Source: Heligmosomoides polygyrus polygyrus
Taxonomy: Eukaryota; Nematoda; Chromadorea; Rhabditida; Heligmosomidae
Direction of reading: 5' to 3'
Assembly: GCA_947396885.1 (NCBI GenBank)
Contig: OX377203.1
Span: forward strand, 27,221,253 to 27,285,252
DNA: 64,000 nucleotides
The first letter of the stretch is position 1; every line of letters begins with the position of its first letter. The position numbers and the translations under genes were made by a program. This document shows positions 46,080 through 58,130 of the stretch, in pieces. Under the pieces are notes generated by a model. It was not told the DNA's origin. It searched no databases and saw only the letters and a list, made by a program, of their open reading frames with translations.

Positions 46080-48612
46080 AGTTCTCACTGACCCTGCACC
46101 TCCTTCATACATTTTCGAGTCATTTCGAGACCTTCGAGATTGGAGTTCCGTATTTTCTAAGGATGAACAGCTCTGATCGAATCTGCATTGAAACATACCA
46201 ACGATGAGGAATCTCGCTATCCAATAAGGATAAGAAATCTTGCCCTTAAAGTAAAGAAATTGTACAAGGCTCGACTAACTATTGGTATCCAGAAGTACAA
46301 TCGTTTCTCAAGAAAACTCAAAAGAGAGCTGGCCCGCCTTAGCTTACGAAGAGAGGAAAGGATAGCTGATTCAAGGAATCCAAAAGCTTTTTATAACTTC
46401 GTTAACAGTAGGCTCAAGTCAAAAAACAACGTTCTTTCCATATTCAAAGAGAACGGTGAACTTTGTAAATCCGATCTTGAAAAGGCAAACGTGTTTGCTT
46501 CATACTTCAAATCAGTTTACAAAAAACATCCGGATGTAGGCTACCATTGCCCAAAATTTACCTCCTCTAAATTAGATTTTCTTGATATTAACAGTGACCT
46601 AGTTTACAGAACACTAACTAGCTTGCCTACTCGAAACTCCACCTCACCTGATGATATTCCATTTTTCTTAAAAAAGCCGCTGTGGGATTAACTCCAGTAC
46701 TGACGCTTCTATTTAATTGGTTTCTACTTCATGGTGAGGTTCCTTCATTATGGAGAAAAAGTTTCGTTAAACCAGTATTTAAAAAGGGGGACAAAACTGA
46801 CTTCAAAAACTACAGGCCCATTTGTCTTACCTATTCAACTAGTAAAGTTCTCGAAAGAATTGCACGCGAACAGATCTATAATTATATGAAAACAAATAAT
46901 CTTATCACAAACTTTCAGCATGGTTTTCTTCAAAAGAGATCAACTGTTACAGCGCTCATTTCAACCATTCCTGCTTGGCAAAGGATAATGGATGCTAGAA
47001 TCTACATTACTGCATGTTATATTGATTACGCAAAAGCCTTTGACTCTATCAATCTGTGCCTTCTGCTTTCAAAACTACAGGCCTACGGCATTGAAGGGTG
47101 CCTTCTAAGGTTTTTGCAATCTTTTCTTACCGGGAGAACTCAAACGGTTATGGTAAACGATGCTGTTTCGAATAACTACGAAACTTTGAGCGGGGTTCTT
47201 CAAGGAACATGCTTGGGACCTTTAATGTTTCTGCTCTACATCAATGATTTGCCTAATTACCTTCCTCTCGGAGTATCGTGTTCCATATTTTTCTATTTCT
47301 GATTCCAAAATCTATTCCATTAATAATCCAAATGCACTTCAGCAAGGTTTAGATGCTTTACATGCTTGGTCAACGAAGTGGATGCTTGACATCTCACACG
47401 AAAAAACTTTAGTTATCTGCATCGGGAGCTCTCACTCAAGAGATCTTTCGTCATTTCTTAGGAAATGAAACTTTGAGGAACACAAAATTTGTGAGAGACC
47501 TGGCCATCAAATACTCCGATTCGCTGTGTTTCGAAGACTATATTGATGAAACAATAACAACAGCATACAGAAGATCCAACTTCATTTTGCGGGCATTTCA
47601 AACTCTCAGTATGTCTACCCTATTCAAACATTTTTCCACGTATGTAAGGCCGCTTTTGGAATACTGTACACCACTGTGGTCACCTGTTAAGATCGTCCAC
47701 AAAGAAAAAATCGAAAAAGTGCAGAAAAGATTCACGAACGCAATTTTCTCAAGAAACGGTTTGTATCATGTAAGCTATAAAGAAAGACTTGCAACGCTTG
47801 GTGAAAACTCACTTAAGCTACGAAGAATTTTGTATGATCAAAATATCGTATTCAAGATTTTCTCTGGCTGTTTAGATATTGATAAAAGAGAAATATTTAA
47901 TTTCTTAGATTTTACTGATAGAACTAGAGGTCATCCGTTTCGCATATTCATAGGTCGAGTTCGCCCCCAACAGTTCTTTGGATCTTTTCTAGTACGAGCT
48001 GTAAGAACATGGAATAGCTTGCCTAACGCAATAGTTTCTTCGTCAACCCCAGCTAACTTCAATCACAAACTTGAAGCACACCTCAAACAAAGCGGATTTT
48101 TCTGATGTCTCTTTTCCCTAAATCTCAGATAGCAAATCAGTCTCTATATCTTGGAGATAGACCGGTAGAATGAAGATTTCCCTTAAAAATAACTTTTTAC
48201 TAACATGAGACTGCGTTTAGCTTTTTTTGATAAACTATTGTGCACGTTTCGGCTATTGGATATCAATACTTGTAAAAAATAGTTGCCACTACCAAATTCA
48301 ATAAGACACTCAAAAAACTTAATATTTTGATAGAATACAAATACCTTTTTCAGTGAGTGAACAGCTTGAATAAAAGCACTTTTCGCGTCTCGATTCAATT
48401 CATCGAAGAAACTATTTTTTCGCAGATCTCCAAAAAGCAACCTTCCTTGCAATTTTTAGTGCTCAACTGTTTTCACATCACTTTCGAAACAATAATTTTC
48501 CTCCACTTTTGCTGGTCTTTTGAGAGCCAATTTTTGCTGTGTTCTTTTGTGATAAACGGATTTTGTAATACTTTTGGCTCAATAAATATTGTATTGTATT
48601 CTATTGCATTCC
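46080..48612 (+). mobile_element. CR1-like LINE, 5'-truncated and inactive
   Basis: A non-LTR retrotransposon on the plus strand. The reverse transcriptase spans 46188-48105 in four pieces. The 3' untranslated part ends near AATAAATATTGTATTGTATT (about 48583-48602), the short tandem tail typical of this type. The apurinic endonuclease domain expected upstream was not seen, so the copy is 5'-truncated. No target duplication was identified. Confidence 0.85.
46188..48105 (+). pseudogene. CR1-like reverse transcriptase, three frameshifts
   Basis: The enzyme would copy the element RNA into DNA at the target nick. Piece 1 (46188-46691) is the N-terminal part (KRELARLSLRREERIADSRN, AFYNFVNSRLKSKNN). 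Piece 2 (46682-47302) holds NYRPICLTYSTSKVLERIAR, QHGFLQKRSTVTALIS, CYIDYAKAFDSI and LSGVLQGTCLGPLMFLLYIN. Piece 3 (47244-47468) and piece 4 (47473-48105) hold the thumb and C-terminal part (YVRPLLEYCTPLWSPVK). Pieces 1 and 2 join by restoring one A in a run at about 46670. The FADD catalytic block near 47285-47300 is replaced by unrelated bases with a net shift. A third shift lies at about 47465. It is dead as an enzyme. Confidence 0.85.
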
Positions 48613-51600
48613 TATGCAGCTGCGCTATCGTACAACCGTTTTTAGACACTAAGCGTACAGCGATCCTCAAACATAGGAGAGGTATCAGCAACCTTAGTCG
48701 CTACTCCCCGTGTCACACTGGATAAGGATGAAGTTATTTTCGGAAAATGTTGGCGCACACTGCATAAGAATCACCGCAGCGTAATTCGTCTGCCGTCCTA
48801 TCCTTGCTGAGTGCGAGTTGTAGAGGAAGCATTTAATGCCTGAAGCTAGAAGAGCTAGCAGTATACTTCGTAAAAGGCTTCGTCGCATAACTATTGAAGG
48901 GCGCAATGTCTATTTTCGCTAAGCACCTCCGTTGTTCAAAGACTTGGGAAAAACACTTGAAGTGCTGGTGAGTTCACATGAGGCATATTGTCCTTAACTT
49001 TCAGAACAAAACGGCAACGTCAATGGTGGCTTCATAATTGTTGTGAAAACAACTGGATGAATACCAGTCTTTCAAACAAATGGAACACTTCTGAGTTTGC
49101 TAGTCTGAGGTTTCTCAGTCAGCAGTGGATAGGTGTAGGCGGTTGAATTTCACTTGTTCCCTGTAATTATTAATACGCATGAAAAGTTTCCTAAAAACTC
49201 TGCGTTTTTGTTTTAAAACAATACTGTCTGTGAATGAGCCTAATCTAAATAAGATACGTATTGTAAGTGTCACCATAGGAAAGGGAAGTTTGGCAAAATA
49301 ATTCCGGAGTTGCACATGATAGCAGCATTGTAAGGCTTGGCCGCCGGCAGGAAATTTCGAAGTCGTTTATGCACAGCTCTATTTGATGAAGAAAACAGGT
49401 TTGGAAAGAGTTGCGGCCGGCGAAGGACTAAATTTCGTTTTCATTTGAAACACGATATTATTGATGGAGTCGCACATCGAAGGAAGATTTGCCTCCTAGG
49501 TCAGCATAGCTTCGCATGTCTAGTGATGCCTTTGTTCCCACCGCCTCGCTTACAATTTCAAGAAAACCAAACGACAGTGTATGCTCTTCACCTGCTACGG
49601 TCCACATTTTTAAGCAATAAGAATTCTGTGCGATAATCGAGGCAATTATTTTTTGTTATCACCTAAAAACGACCCTCTGATCGTGGTCGAGCTTTCTATG
49701 AAGCTCCATGACCTCGATGTGGTGGAAGAGCTTCGTTGTTACTGAGGATGCCAACTACAGCGTCTACTCATGGGAATTCCAAGACGCGAACAAGGGACTT
49801 GTGTCGTTCCTCTATTCTTCCATTATCTGCAAATATTGTTGCTCTTATCTAAGGAGACTGTTTTGGTGACAGAAATATTCTACGAAGAAGGATGAAGGAC
49901 ACAATATGGATAGGATTGCATCTTACGGTTATAATTACACATCCATTCCACCTTCCAACCTTCCGAACAAATTTTTCAATCTTTCTAGCCTGTTACTAAA
50001 AAAAGTGCGCTTACGACTCGAGAAATTTTACACAACCTAATCTTCGAACACGTGCGGTTGAAGGAAAATTGGTTTTCTGAAGGCAAGGTCTCGACTACCA
50101 GCTTCCTGTTCTACCCAAAGACTGGTTCGAACTTTTCAAAAATTTCCAAAAATATGCTCGACCAATTTCCATCTCACAACTTGAAACTTTCACTGATAGG
50201 TACTCTAATGGATGATTATGTGATGTTGTTTGTGTTCTTCCATCAGGCAAGCATGTGTTTTGTTCTTTTCGTTGTGCACATCTCGTATTTCCTTTTCTGC
50301 TAGTTCATTGTAAACAGTTCTGTCTGCGTGGCCGTCCATGTACAATAAATGGGTAAATCTGAGTCTTTTGTTTCACCGTCATTGCAGTTAATTTCAGGTC
50401 ACTGCGAAAAGCGTCCACAGACGAGAAAAACTGTTACGAAAAAGTCGAAGCAGCTGAACATCACCTGGCTGCCGGATGCTACATATTTGCTCAAATCTTA
50501 CCGTGATAGCCACAGGTATGGAATGCATCTTATAGAGCTTGCGCCTTGTACCTTGTGCAACGCTAAGTAATTCAGCAAAAGTCAGAAAGCGGAATTTGGA
50601 GCCTACAGTAACAATGGAACCATGGAACGGTCAGAACAAAACTGCTTAATAGGTGCAGTAGCTAGCTACGTAATCCTCTATTGTGACTGCTGGATTCTTT
50701 GTTGTTAATGCACTTTAAAAATTACCGGAATTTCCTCTAAACGTCCTGTACATAGTCCGATTTCAAATCTGAGAAATCATAAATATTTCGGCCTAAGCTT
50801 AGGCTTCTATGTTGCACAATTTGCTTTTCTGCTAGGTCTGTTAGCACATATGCTGACGCTTGAGAACCGGTATATAGTGGTAGCGGAACAATTACTCGTC
50901 AACTGCTCTTGGTTTTTTATTCGATAGGGACCAATCATTTCCTCTTACTCAGGTTGTATTTGTTTGGTGTTTGTTTTGATATGTTCTGTTTATGATTATC
51001 GCATTTTGTCATTTCATCGCTGTTTTGTTGTATTCTTTCATACGCTTGCCTTATCCGAACATAATAAATTTAATTTCTACTCGGCAAAAAACAAAAACAT
51101 ATCGTACCATTGAAGAGCGCCATAACAGCCTATACAGAAGAACATGAAGAGGTTATCCGAGGACCTCTTCAACGACTAATCAAAGCAAACAGTCTAAACA
51201 AAAAAGAACGCCATGCATCCCTGGGGAAGCTGACTGCTTTATCAGCTAATCTGTTCGTGTTGATAATTTAGAAATGTTTGCAATCTCACAGAGATTCACC
51301 ACGGTCCGACTTTATCTCAGTGTTCTGTTCGCTTCTAGTGACAGTTCAGATTAGGAGGTTTCCGTAGCAGTTCGGTTGAGATATACAACATGAGATGCCT
51401 TCCTTAAGGAATAGGATACAGGAATGGGAACAAAAATAGGGATGTAGTTCGAGCAGTCATAAAGTTAATCGGATTCCAGCCTGGTTGTGTTGCTTAGCCA
51501 TCTCAGATCGTATTGTCTCAATTGCAATAGCAAAAATTCAAAGTTACTCCAAGGCGTCATGTAGAAGAGAAGTCCATAGCGCATTTTCAAAAAAGTCGTA

Positions 51601-53436
51601 GCCATGATTTAATGTTTATTATCAACTTCAACAGCTCTACCGCTTTTTTAGAACAACCACAGCTATTTCGGGTATTTTTAACCATAAGGTTTTTACAGTT
51701 CTCTTATGTTGTCAAGACCCCACATTACCGAAAAATCACAGACGCCGAAAATCCAAAAAGCAACAGTGACAGTAGCCTTCTATCATAAACGACATTCACC
51801 TTCACTCGAAAGGTTTCTAAATGACCACTACCGTAGCCGGCGAAAACCGGAGCTCACCGATAAGCGAAACGATGGCCAGATGGTCGTCTTTAGATAAGAA
51901 TCTTACGAAAATTCCACATAAAAAATCAAAGAAGGAACGAAAGTGCTGCACAAAACATCAGGGTCTTTCCCCTCAAAGAAAAGCGCCTCATTTGAATTTC
52001 TCTAAGGGCAAGTAGGTAGTCAATGGAGAGCGGCGATTTTCAGTGGCCATAGTGTAAGTATATAATGCATGGTGAGTGTAAGGCGTATGGTGCTCCAAGG
52101 TTTTGTAGAAGAATTGCACTTCAAAAATACGCCAACTTTATGCTGGATGAACAAGTCTTGGGTCGAAGCAGGTATGACATTCAGTGACACTAGTATGCTG
52201 ACAATGCAGCTATACACGGTTTAGTTGAGAAGAGTCTTGGGCCGCAGGACCTAAAATTATTCAAAATGAACCACTCCTGCTTGTCGTTGTCATACTGTGG
52301 ACCACGGTATTCGGAAGTAAATTCGTTCTCTTCTTCCAGGAACGAAAGGCCCAGCCCATCTACTAAGAGCTTGGTTGGGAAAGGCAAAGGTGTGCATTCG
52401 GCGAAGGAACGACTACCGGACTACCGATAGAACGATACACCGTTGGCACATCAAACTCCAACATGGATATGGGTTTCGTTAGCAGAATGATCAACCAGAA
52501 TAAATTGAAAGAAGTGATCAAATTTTTATAAAAAGTTCACTCCGTCACTGTCTTCACACGAGCCTCAAGGCGCTTCTCGCGCAAAATCATCTTCAGAGAT
52601 GTAGGAAACAAGTTCAGATGTCCCAGAGTGCGCATAAGTCTGACTTAACAAGTAGATGAATTCAGATAATAATCCGTAATCTGTTTAAAAGCCTTTCCTC
52701 CAAAAAAAAAACTTGCATTCTCGTCAAAGCCTATAAGACTAACATTACGTTGATTCTTGAGTATGGAAGAACAATAACCATTTAAAAAGAAAAACACAAT
52801 TAAACGTGAAAAAGTCCAAAGCAGCTTCACTAGAAAACTATTTATCAGGAAATGTGGGTTTGATTAGCACGCTATTTCCAACAGTGAAGTAAGAAACAAA
52901 CAACTTGAACTTCAGACACTTTCACACAGAGTAACGATATACGACCTCGTAACGGGTCACAAAATTCTAGATTGTTTCTGTGGACTTGACAAATGTTACT
53001 TCTTCTTGGTGAGACCATCTAGAACGACCATCTAGATGCTAGTTCGCTGGAAATAGAGGTGAAACATAATTATAAAATACCAGGTCGAAACGAATCTTTC
53101 CGCCGTTTTCAACATACAAATTTAAATAATCACGACTTGAAGCAGAATTGACTCTTTAAACCAAGGTAAAGCTAATGCACTCTGCCAATAAAAGCCACTG
53201 GAAAAAATCTCCTGCTTGTGAGCGATTGGGCAGTTAGAGCTCATGAATTGTCGGAGAACATTTTGTTATCCGTTTTTACACAATGATATTTCTTCTTTCA
53301 AAGCCTTTTAAGAAATCCAACAAAATGACTACAAAAAGTAACAAGTCTGCACGCTGAGCAGATAAACTATAACTTTGAAATCCAAACCATACAGTTTTTT
53401 GTTTGAAAGCCTTATCCATTTCTTTGCACATTAAAA

Positions 53437-53732
53437 GGACAAAGGATAAAAGACGGCGTTGGTAAATTCCATTTGGGATGGGCCACGCGTTCTATTTCTA
53501 TCGGATTTCGTGGAGGCGATATGAATGTGTCTTTGACCTGCATAATGACCTGCGGTGGCCGGCCGACAGATCACCGCTCCGTGCTTCCCGAACAATTCTG
53601 GTTCCAATTCACCGATTCCGGATGGACGGAATTCTTGGTTGGCCTGGAAGATAAATCCGAACCTGGAACCTGGTATTGGCTGCAAGCGAGAGCCGGCATC
53701 TCATCCGAGTGCGTTCCGCGCGCCCGACTCTT
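53437..53732 (-). mobile_element. tRNA-derived SINE, copy 5
   Basis: A full-length but diverged copy, recognisable from GGATAAAAGACGGCGTTGG to GAGTGCGTTCCGCGCGCCC. It contains ATAAATCCGAACCTGGAACC, where the B-box-like word lies on the minus strand. The ends are not flanked by an exact duplication. Confidence 0.65.
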
Positions 53733-54012
53733 TTGCATTTACTATTTTTAACTGCATTATCTTTCACTCCTCGTTCGTTTTCTTTTCCTTAACGGAGTGT
53801 TGGTTGTGATTTACGCTCGAGTGGTTAATAACTCTGTATTTATCGTATCGTTTATCGCAAGGAATATTTCACCAAATTTTCACACTTTGTTCCCAGTAAA
53901 AGGTTGTCATATGCTTCCCTAATCTGCAAGCTTGCCTCTTGCACTTTTTGTAAACTCGACCAACAAAACTATAAGTAAGTACTAAATATTATCCTTTGGG
54001 AGTGATCAAGAA

Positions 54013-55487
54013 CCAAGCCAAGGGTCGCTGAGAAACACGAGATAGAGCGACTTCTTCTCTCGAATCTTTGCTTTCACGTCGTCTGTCCACAGCCACGTCT
54101 GCTTCTAGACCTTGCGTCTTCCAGGCACCGTGAGCTCCAACCTTGCAGCTTAACGTATCGCGTCGGCAGCCTTCTTCCAAGTTTCGTCGACAGTTGTGAC
54201 TGTCGGTAACCGCACGCGAGAAATCACAGCTGCTTCCTTCTCTCTCATTCGCCACCACTTGATTCTCGGTGCACCGCATTGAGCGATGCCGACACGATAC
54301 GTTAAGCTGCAAGGTTGGAGCTCAGCATCACGGCGCCTGGAGGACGCAAGGTCTAGAAGCAGACGTGGCTGTGGACAGACGACGTGAAAGCAAAGATTCG
54401 AGAGAAGAAGTCGCTCTATCACGTGTTTCTCAGCGACAAGACAGCCGATAACTTGCGGAAGTACCAAGAAGCGAGGAAAGCGAGGTACGCCTTGCGACAT
54501 CATGGAGTTCCTGAAGAGCTCATAGAGTGGGTGCGAATTCTCTACTCTTGTCCAAAGGGTCGAGTTCAAGCTGCAGCTGGAACCTCGATGGAGTTTCTCA
54601 TCTCTGTCGGGGTACACCAGGGTTCTGCGCTTTTCCCACTCCTTTTTGTTGTCTTGATGGACGCCATTACACAGGATCTTTAGTAGCCAGAGTCCTGGAC
54701 TTTGCTTTACGCTGATGACGTAATGCTCGCTAGCGAAGATAAGGATGATCTCGAGCGAGAGGTGCAAGCTTGGTGTGATCGTTTGGAGCGGTTTGGACTC
54801 AGATTAAACGTGAAGAAGACCGAATATCTAACGCGGACTTTACTGAGTCCCTCTCCATCAAGGTTAGTGGCATCGAACTCCCACGCACTTCGGTGTTTAA
54901 GCACCTGGGATCAGCAGTAGCGTCCGATGGCAATCTGATGACTGAAGCAACTCACGCGTGAGTGCAGCTTGGTCCAACTGGCGCTTGTTGACTGGCGTGC
55001 TCTGCGACAAGAAGATACCAGAGCGCTTTAAGTAGAAGATCTACAGAGCAGTCGTCCGGCCGGTAGCAATGTACGGCGCTGAGTGTTGGCCTGCGACTAA
55101 GGAAGTTGAAACGCGCCTCAGCGTCATGGAGAAGAAGATGTTGCGCTGGACGGCCGGAGTCACGCGCATGGAGCGCATCCGAAACGATGCCATTCGGCAG
55201 AAGTTCGGTGTCGCGCCGATAGCGGACAAGATGCGCGAAGCTCGCTTATGATGGTATGGTCACGTTCTGCGTGGAAAGAAAGACAGCGTCCGCAAGATAG
55301 GCCTTAACTTCGAGGTAGTAGGAAAGCGGCCTAGAGGGCGCCCGAAGCAGCAAGGGCTGATACGTTACACATGGACTTGAAAGTAGCTGGTGTCCACCCT
55401 GATCTAGCGCTGGATCGGGAAAGGTGGCGTCATTACATCAGAATAGCGGACCCCCTACGAAGCGGGGCAAACGCTGAAGAAGAAGAA
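54013..55487 (+). mobile_element. RTE-like LINE insertion with 5' inversion
   Basis: A 1475-bp insertion between two copies of the 15-bp repeat GGGAGTGATCAAGAA (53998-54012 and 55488-55502). The 3' end is a (GAA)n tail. From about 54285 the plus strand reads the C-terminal half of a reverse transcriptase. The first part, up to about 54280, is the same element in reverse orientation, overlapping by about 150 bp (54024-54171 against 54285-54437). This structure matches twin priming during target-primed reverse transcription. Confidence 0.88.
54384..55378 (+). pseudogene. RTE-like reverse transcriptase fragment
   Basis: Pieces in order: ARYALRHHGVPEELIEWVRI then VGVHQGSALFPLLFVVLMDA (54384-54683), LYADDVMLASEDKDDLERE (YADD intact, from 54702), and MYGAECWPATKEVETRLSV then KMLRWTAGVTRMERIRNDAI (55069-55251). 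After an in-frame TGA (an Arg to stop change) follow WYGHVLRGKKDSVRKIG and KRPRGRPKQ. The family is the one common in strongylid genomes whose C-terminus ends in this GRPKQ region. Several frameshifts separate the pieces, and the N-terminal half is missing or inverted. Confidence 0.85.
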
Positions 55488-56295
55488 GGGAGTGATCAAG
55501 AAGCTCCGTGATGGTACTAGGTAGGTACTGTATTAAAATTGCTGAGTATATTTTGTGTTATTCGCCATAATCCCTTTCTTGTAATAGCACTTTTCAGAAA
55601 ATATGCTCTTTGTCTTTTTTAAACTATGGAAACAAACCAGTATATGCTGGCACGTTACGCACAAAAAATCTACTGCTTGGCCCAAACGGACTGAATCAAG
55701 TACTGAACTAACTCTAAATCGAGGTAGGAACCTGCAGGCCGAAAAATTTTGATCGCCTCTCACGAAAAACAACTGGAGAAACATCGGTCTCCTCTCCTTA
55801 CATTTTCACAAGATATCGACTTCTTTCTTGAAGGGTGAACGATTCCGATGCACATCCTGTGCTACCTGATTCTGCGATTATTAATTGCAGCAATTTCGAA
55901 GCCGTCAGCGCTGCTATTTATCGAGAACGACGTCCCTTCAACGCGACTCAGTTTAAACCAACAGATCCGTTCCATTCGGCGAGTAATTTATGATAAGCAG
56001 CGATATGCCACTGTACAGCGTCGAGGAGCAGAATTCGACTGAGGGGCTACTCGCCTGAAGTGCTACACACATCTCTAGACGTGAATTATTACCGTCGTTG
56101 AGGCCCTCGGGAGTCTCAGAAAACTCGTGCTCACGATATGCGAGCAACAAAGTGTGATAGAGGTCGCAACATCATTCGTTCTTCGAGACGCTCAGCTTCG
56201 AGGGCAGAAAATTTAGTCGGTTAGAAATGACGGAATAGCTGCTCTACAGTTTTTATTGTTTTTTTTTAACGATTTACAATCCCACGAAAAATAAT

Positions 56296-56441
56296 GGTTA
56301 TCAGTCCCGATGCTCTCTCATCTTGAAACTTCGGCATCGTTATCGTCTGTGATGCTTCTGGTTCTGTGCCAGCGAATTTGGAAGGAGGAAAAGTTCACTT
56401 TGAGCCTGATGTTTCGACCGTTTCGTCGTCTCAAAGATGGT
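56296..56441 (-). repeat. Dispersed repeat, copy B
   Basis: The reverse complement of this stretch matches 31341-31475 (CGACGAAACGGTCGAA, CTGGCACAGAACCAGAAGC, GATGCCGAAGTTTCAAGA). It lies just outside the left arm of the large inverted structure. Confidence 0.5.
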
Positions 56442-56717
56442 TTATTTATTTATTCATTTCATGCACACATGGGTGCGCCACAAGGAAAAAAACAACCATG
56501 AAAAAGGAACCACCAACGCTATGTCAAGATCGCAATAAAAAGAAAAAAGAACGAATATAAATCAACACGCAACTACAGTGCCACGCACGTCCTCTGGTCG
56601 ATTGCCGAAAAGGCCGCTTTGGAGCGTCCCAAAGCAGCTTTTTTAAATAATTTTTTTAAAAATGAAGTACCTGTGAAAGTAAGCATATATTTGAGCTCAG
56701 CAGCACGAGCTCTATCT

Positions 56718-57011
56718 AAAAAGGATAAAGGACGGCGTTACTCAATCCTCTTTGAGATGCGCCACGCAATCTACTTCTACGAGATGTCGTGGAGGCGTGT
56801 CGAATGCATATTTGGTCATACAATGACTTGCGGTGGCCAGCCGATGAACAAGTCAGTGCACTATCCTTCCCAGACAAGTCTTGTACCAATTCACCGACCC
56901 CGGAGGGATGGAAGGCTTGGTTGGCGTGGGCGGGAAATCCGAACCAGAAACCTGGTATCGGGTGCAGGCGACAGCCGGCCCCTCCTCCGACTGCGCTCCA
57001 CGCACCCGTTG
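56718..57011 (-). mobile_element. tRNA-derived SINE, copy 6, exact target duplication
   Basis: A 294-bp SINE flanked by the 12-bp direct repeat CGAGCTCTATCT (56706-56717 and 57012-57023). On the minus strand it has GGAGCGCAGTCGG (A-box-like) and GGTTCGGATTTCC (B-box-like) and ends GCCGTCCTTTATCC. It is inserted in the left arm of the inverted structure; the right arm has the empty site at 62804-62814. Confidence 0.9.
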
Positions 57012-57324
57012 CGAGCTCTATCTATTGACATATAAATCTTAGTAGAGTTGAGCAATGCATATAGGCCCGACACAATCAATCGAGTGGGCGAGACAAGCGA
57101 GCGAGGGACAGCTTGTAGAATGAGCGCTTGGGGTGTTTTATCGGAAATTCGCAGCCGTCCTAATTAGGAATTGCTCTAAGACTGTCCAGCATGCCTTTGG
57201 AGTGCGCCGTGAGCAATACAGAACCAAACCTATCAATCGAGTGCCCTGAACAATGCATACAGAATCGAACCTATCTATCGATTGGGAGCGACCACTCGCA
57301 TATTGCACTCGCGGGCATGTTCGA

Positions 57325-58130
57325 TAGCTCTGTCAAGTGCAATCTTTCCGACTGCAGCTCGAGGATTTTGTAGACAGTAGAAGGCTTTAGATGCCCGCAA
57401 AAGTACAGCGCTGCAGCTTTTAAACAGGCGAAATTACAGCGGTGCGGAAATACAGGTTACCTTGTTTGACACGATTCTTTCCGAACTCAGTCGACCGCGG
57501 AAAGACGCGATGAGCTGACGGCCTACAAATGCATAGGCAAACATCAATTAAGGTGCTTTACAAGGAAAGGCTCATAATTTCCCAGACGCCTAAACTGCCT
57601 TACTCCTAGCTGCCATTTAGAGCGGTGGAGGGCAGCACTGGAGTTTCTTCCGCCCTTACTCGCTCATATTTGCGTCTTCAGCACTCGCAATGGAACAATT
57701 TCGTTCAGCTCGAAAAGCTCTATCATGCGGTGTCATTCTCGACCATTTCAGAAAAATCGATTTTTTGACAGTTTCTCATCGAGGACGAAGGCGCACTAGG
57801 TCGTGGCAGACGGAAGATGACGTGATCGAAAATCGATATCTTCAATTTAGCCAAATTTTATACCATTCGATAGAACCTTTCATGCTGAATTTAAGGTATT
57901 ACTGGGAGTATCGAGAAAGAAAGAGCAGAGAACGTCGACCGTTGTTGTGCTAAATTGAACGCGCGGATGTGTTCGGAGTGCGATAACTCTGTCAAGTGCG
58001 AATCTTTCCGGCTGCAGCTCGAGCGTTTTGTAGGCAGTAGAGAATGTTAGAAGTCCGCAAAAGTACAGCGCTGCTGCTTTTAAACAGGCAAGATTACAGC
58101 GGTGCGAGCATGCAGGTTTCTCGGGATTAA
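57325..58130. repeat. Pair of direct repeats about 150 bp long
   Basis: 57325-57470 and 57985-58130 are closely related in the same orientation (GCTCTGTCAAGTGC or ACTCTGTCAAGTGC at the start; AAAGTACAGCGCTGC, TTTTAAACAGGC and TTACAGCGGTGCG inside). Between them is about 510 bp with an unrecognised plus-strand frame at 57690-57953. The second unit overlaps the 3' end of the gene fragment at 58080-58643. Confidence 0.7.

Noticed and set aside
53989..54767. 205-codon minus-strand frame
   Set aside because: It runs antisense through the RTE-like insertion and its inverted 5' part, so it is explained by the LINE.
56562..56580. Arm outer end containing CACTACAG on the right side, suggesting a CACTA superfamily element
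   Set aside because: The left end differs by an inserted GCA, no 3-bp target duplication is convincing, and no CACTA transposase is present.
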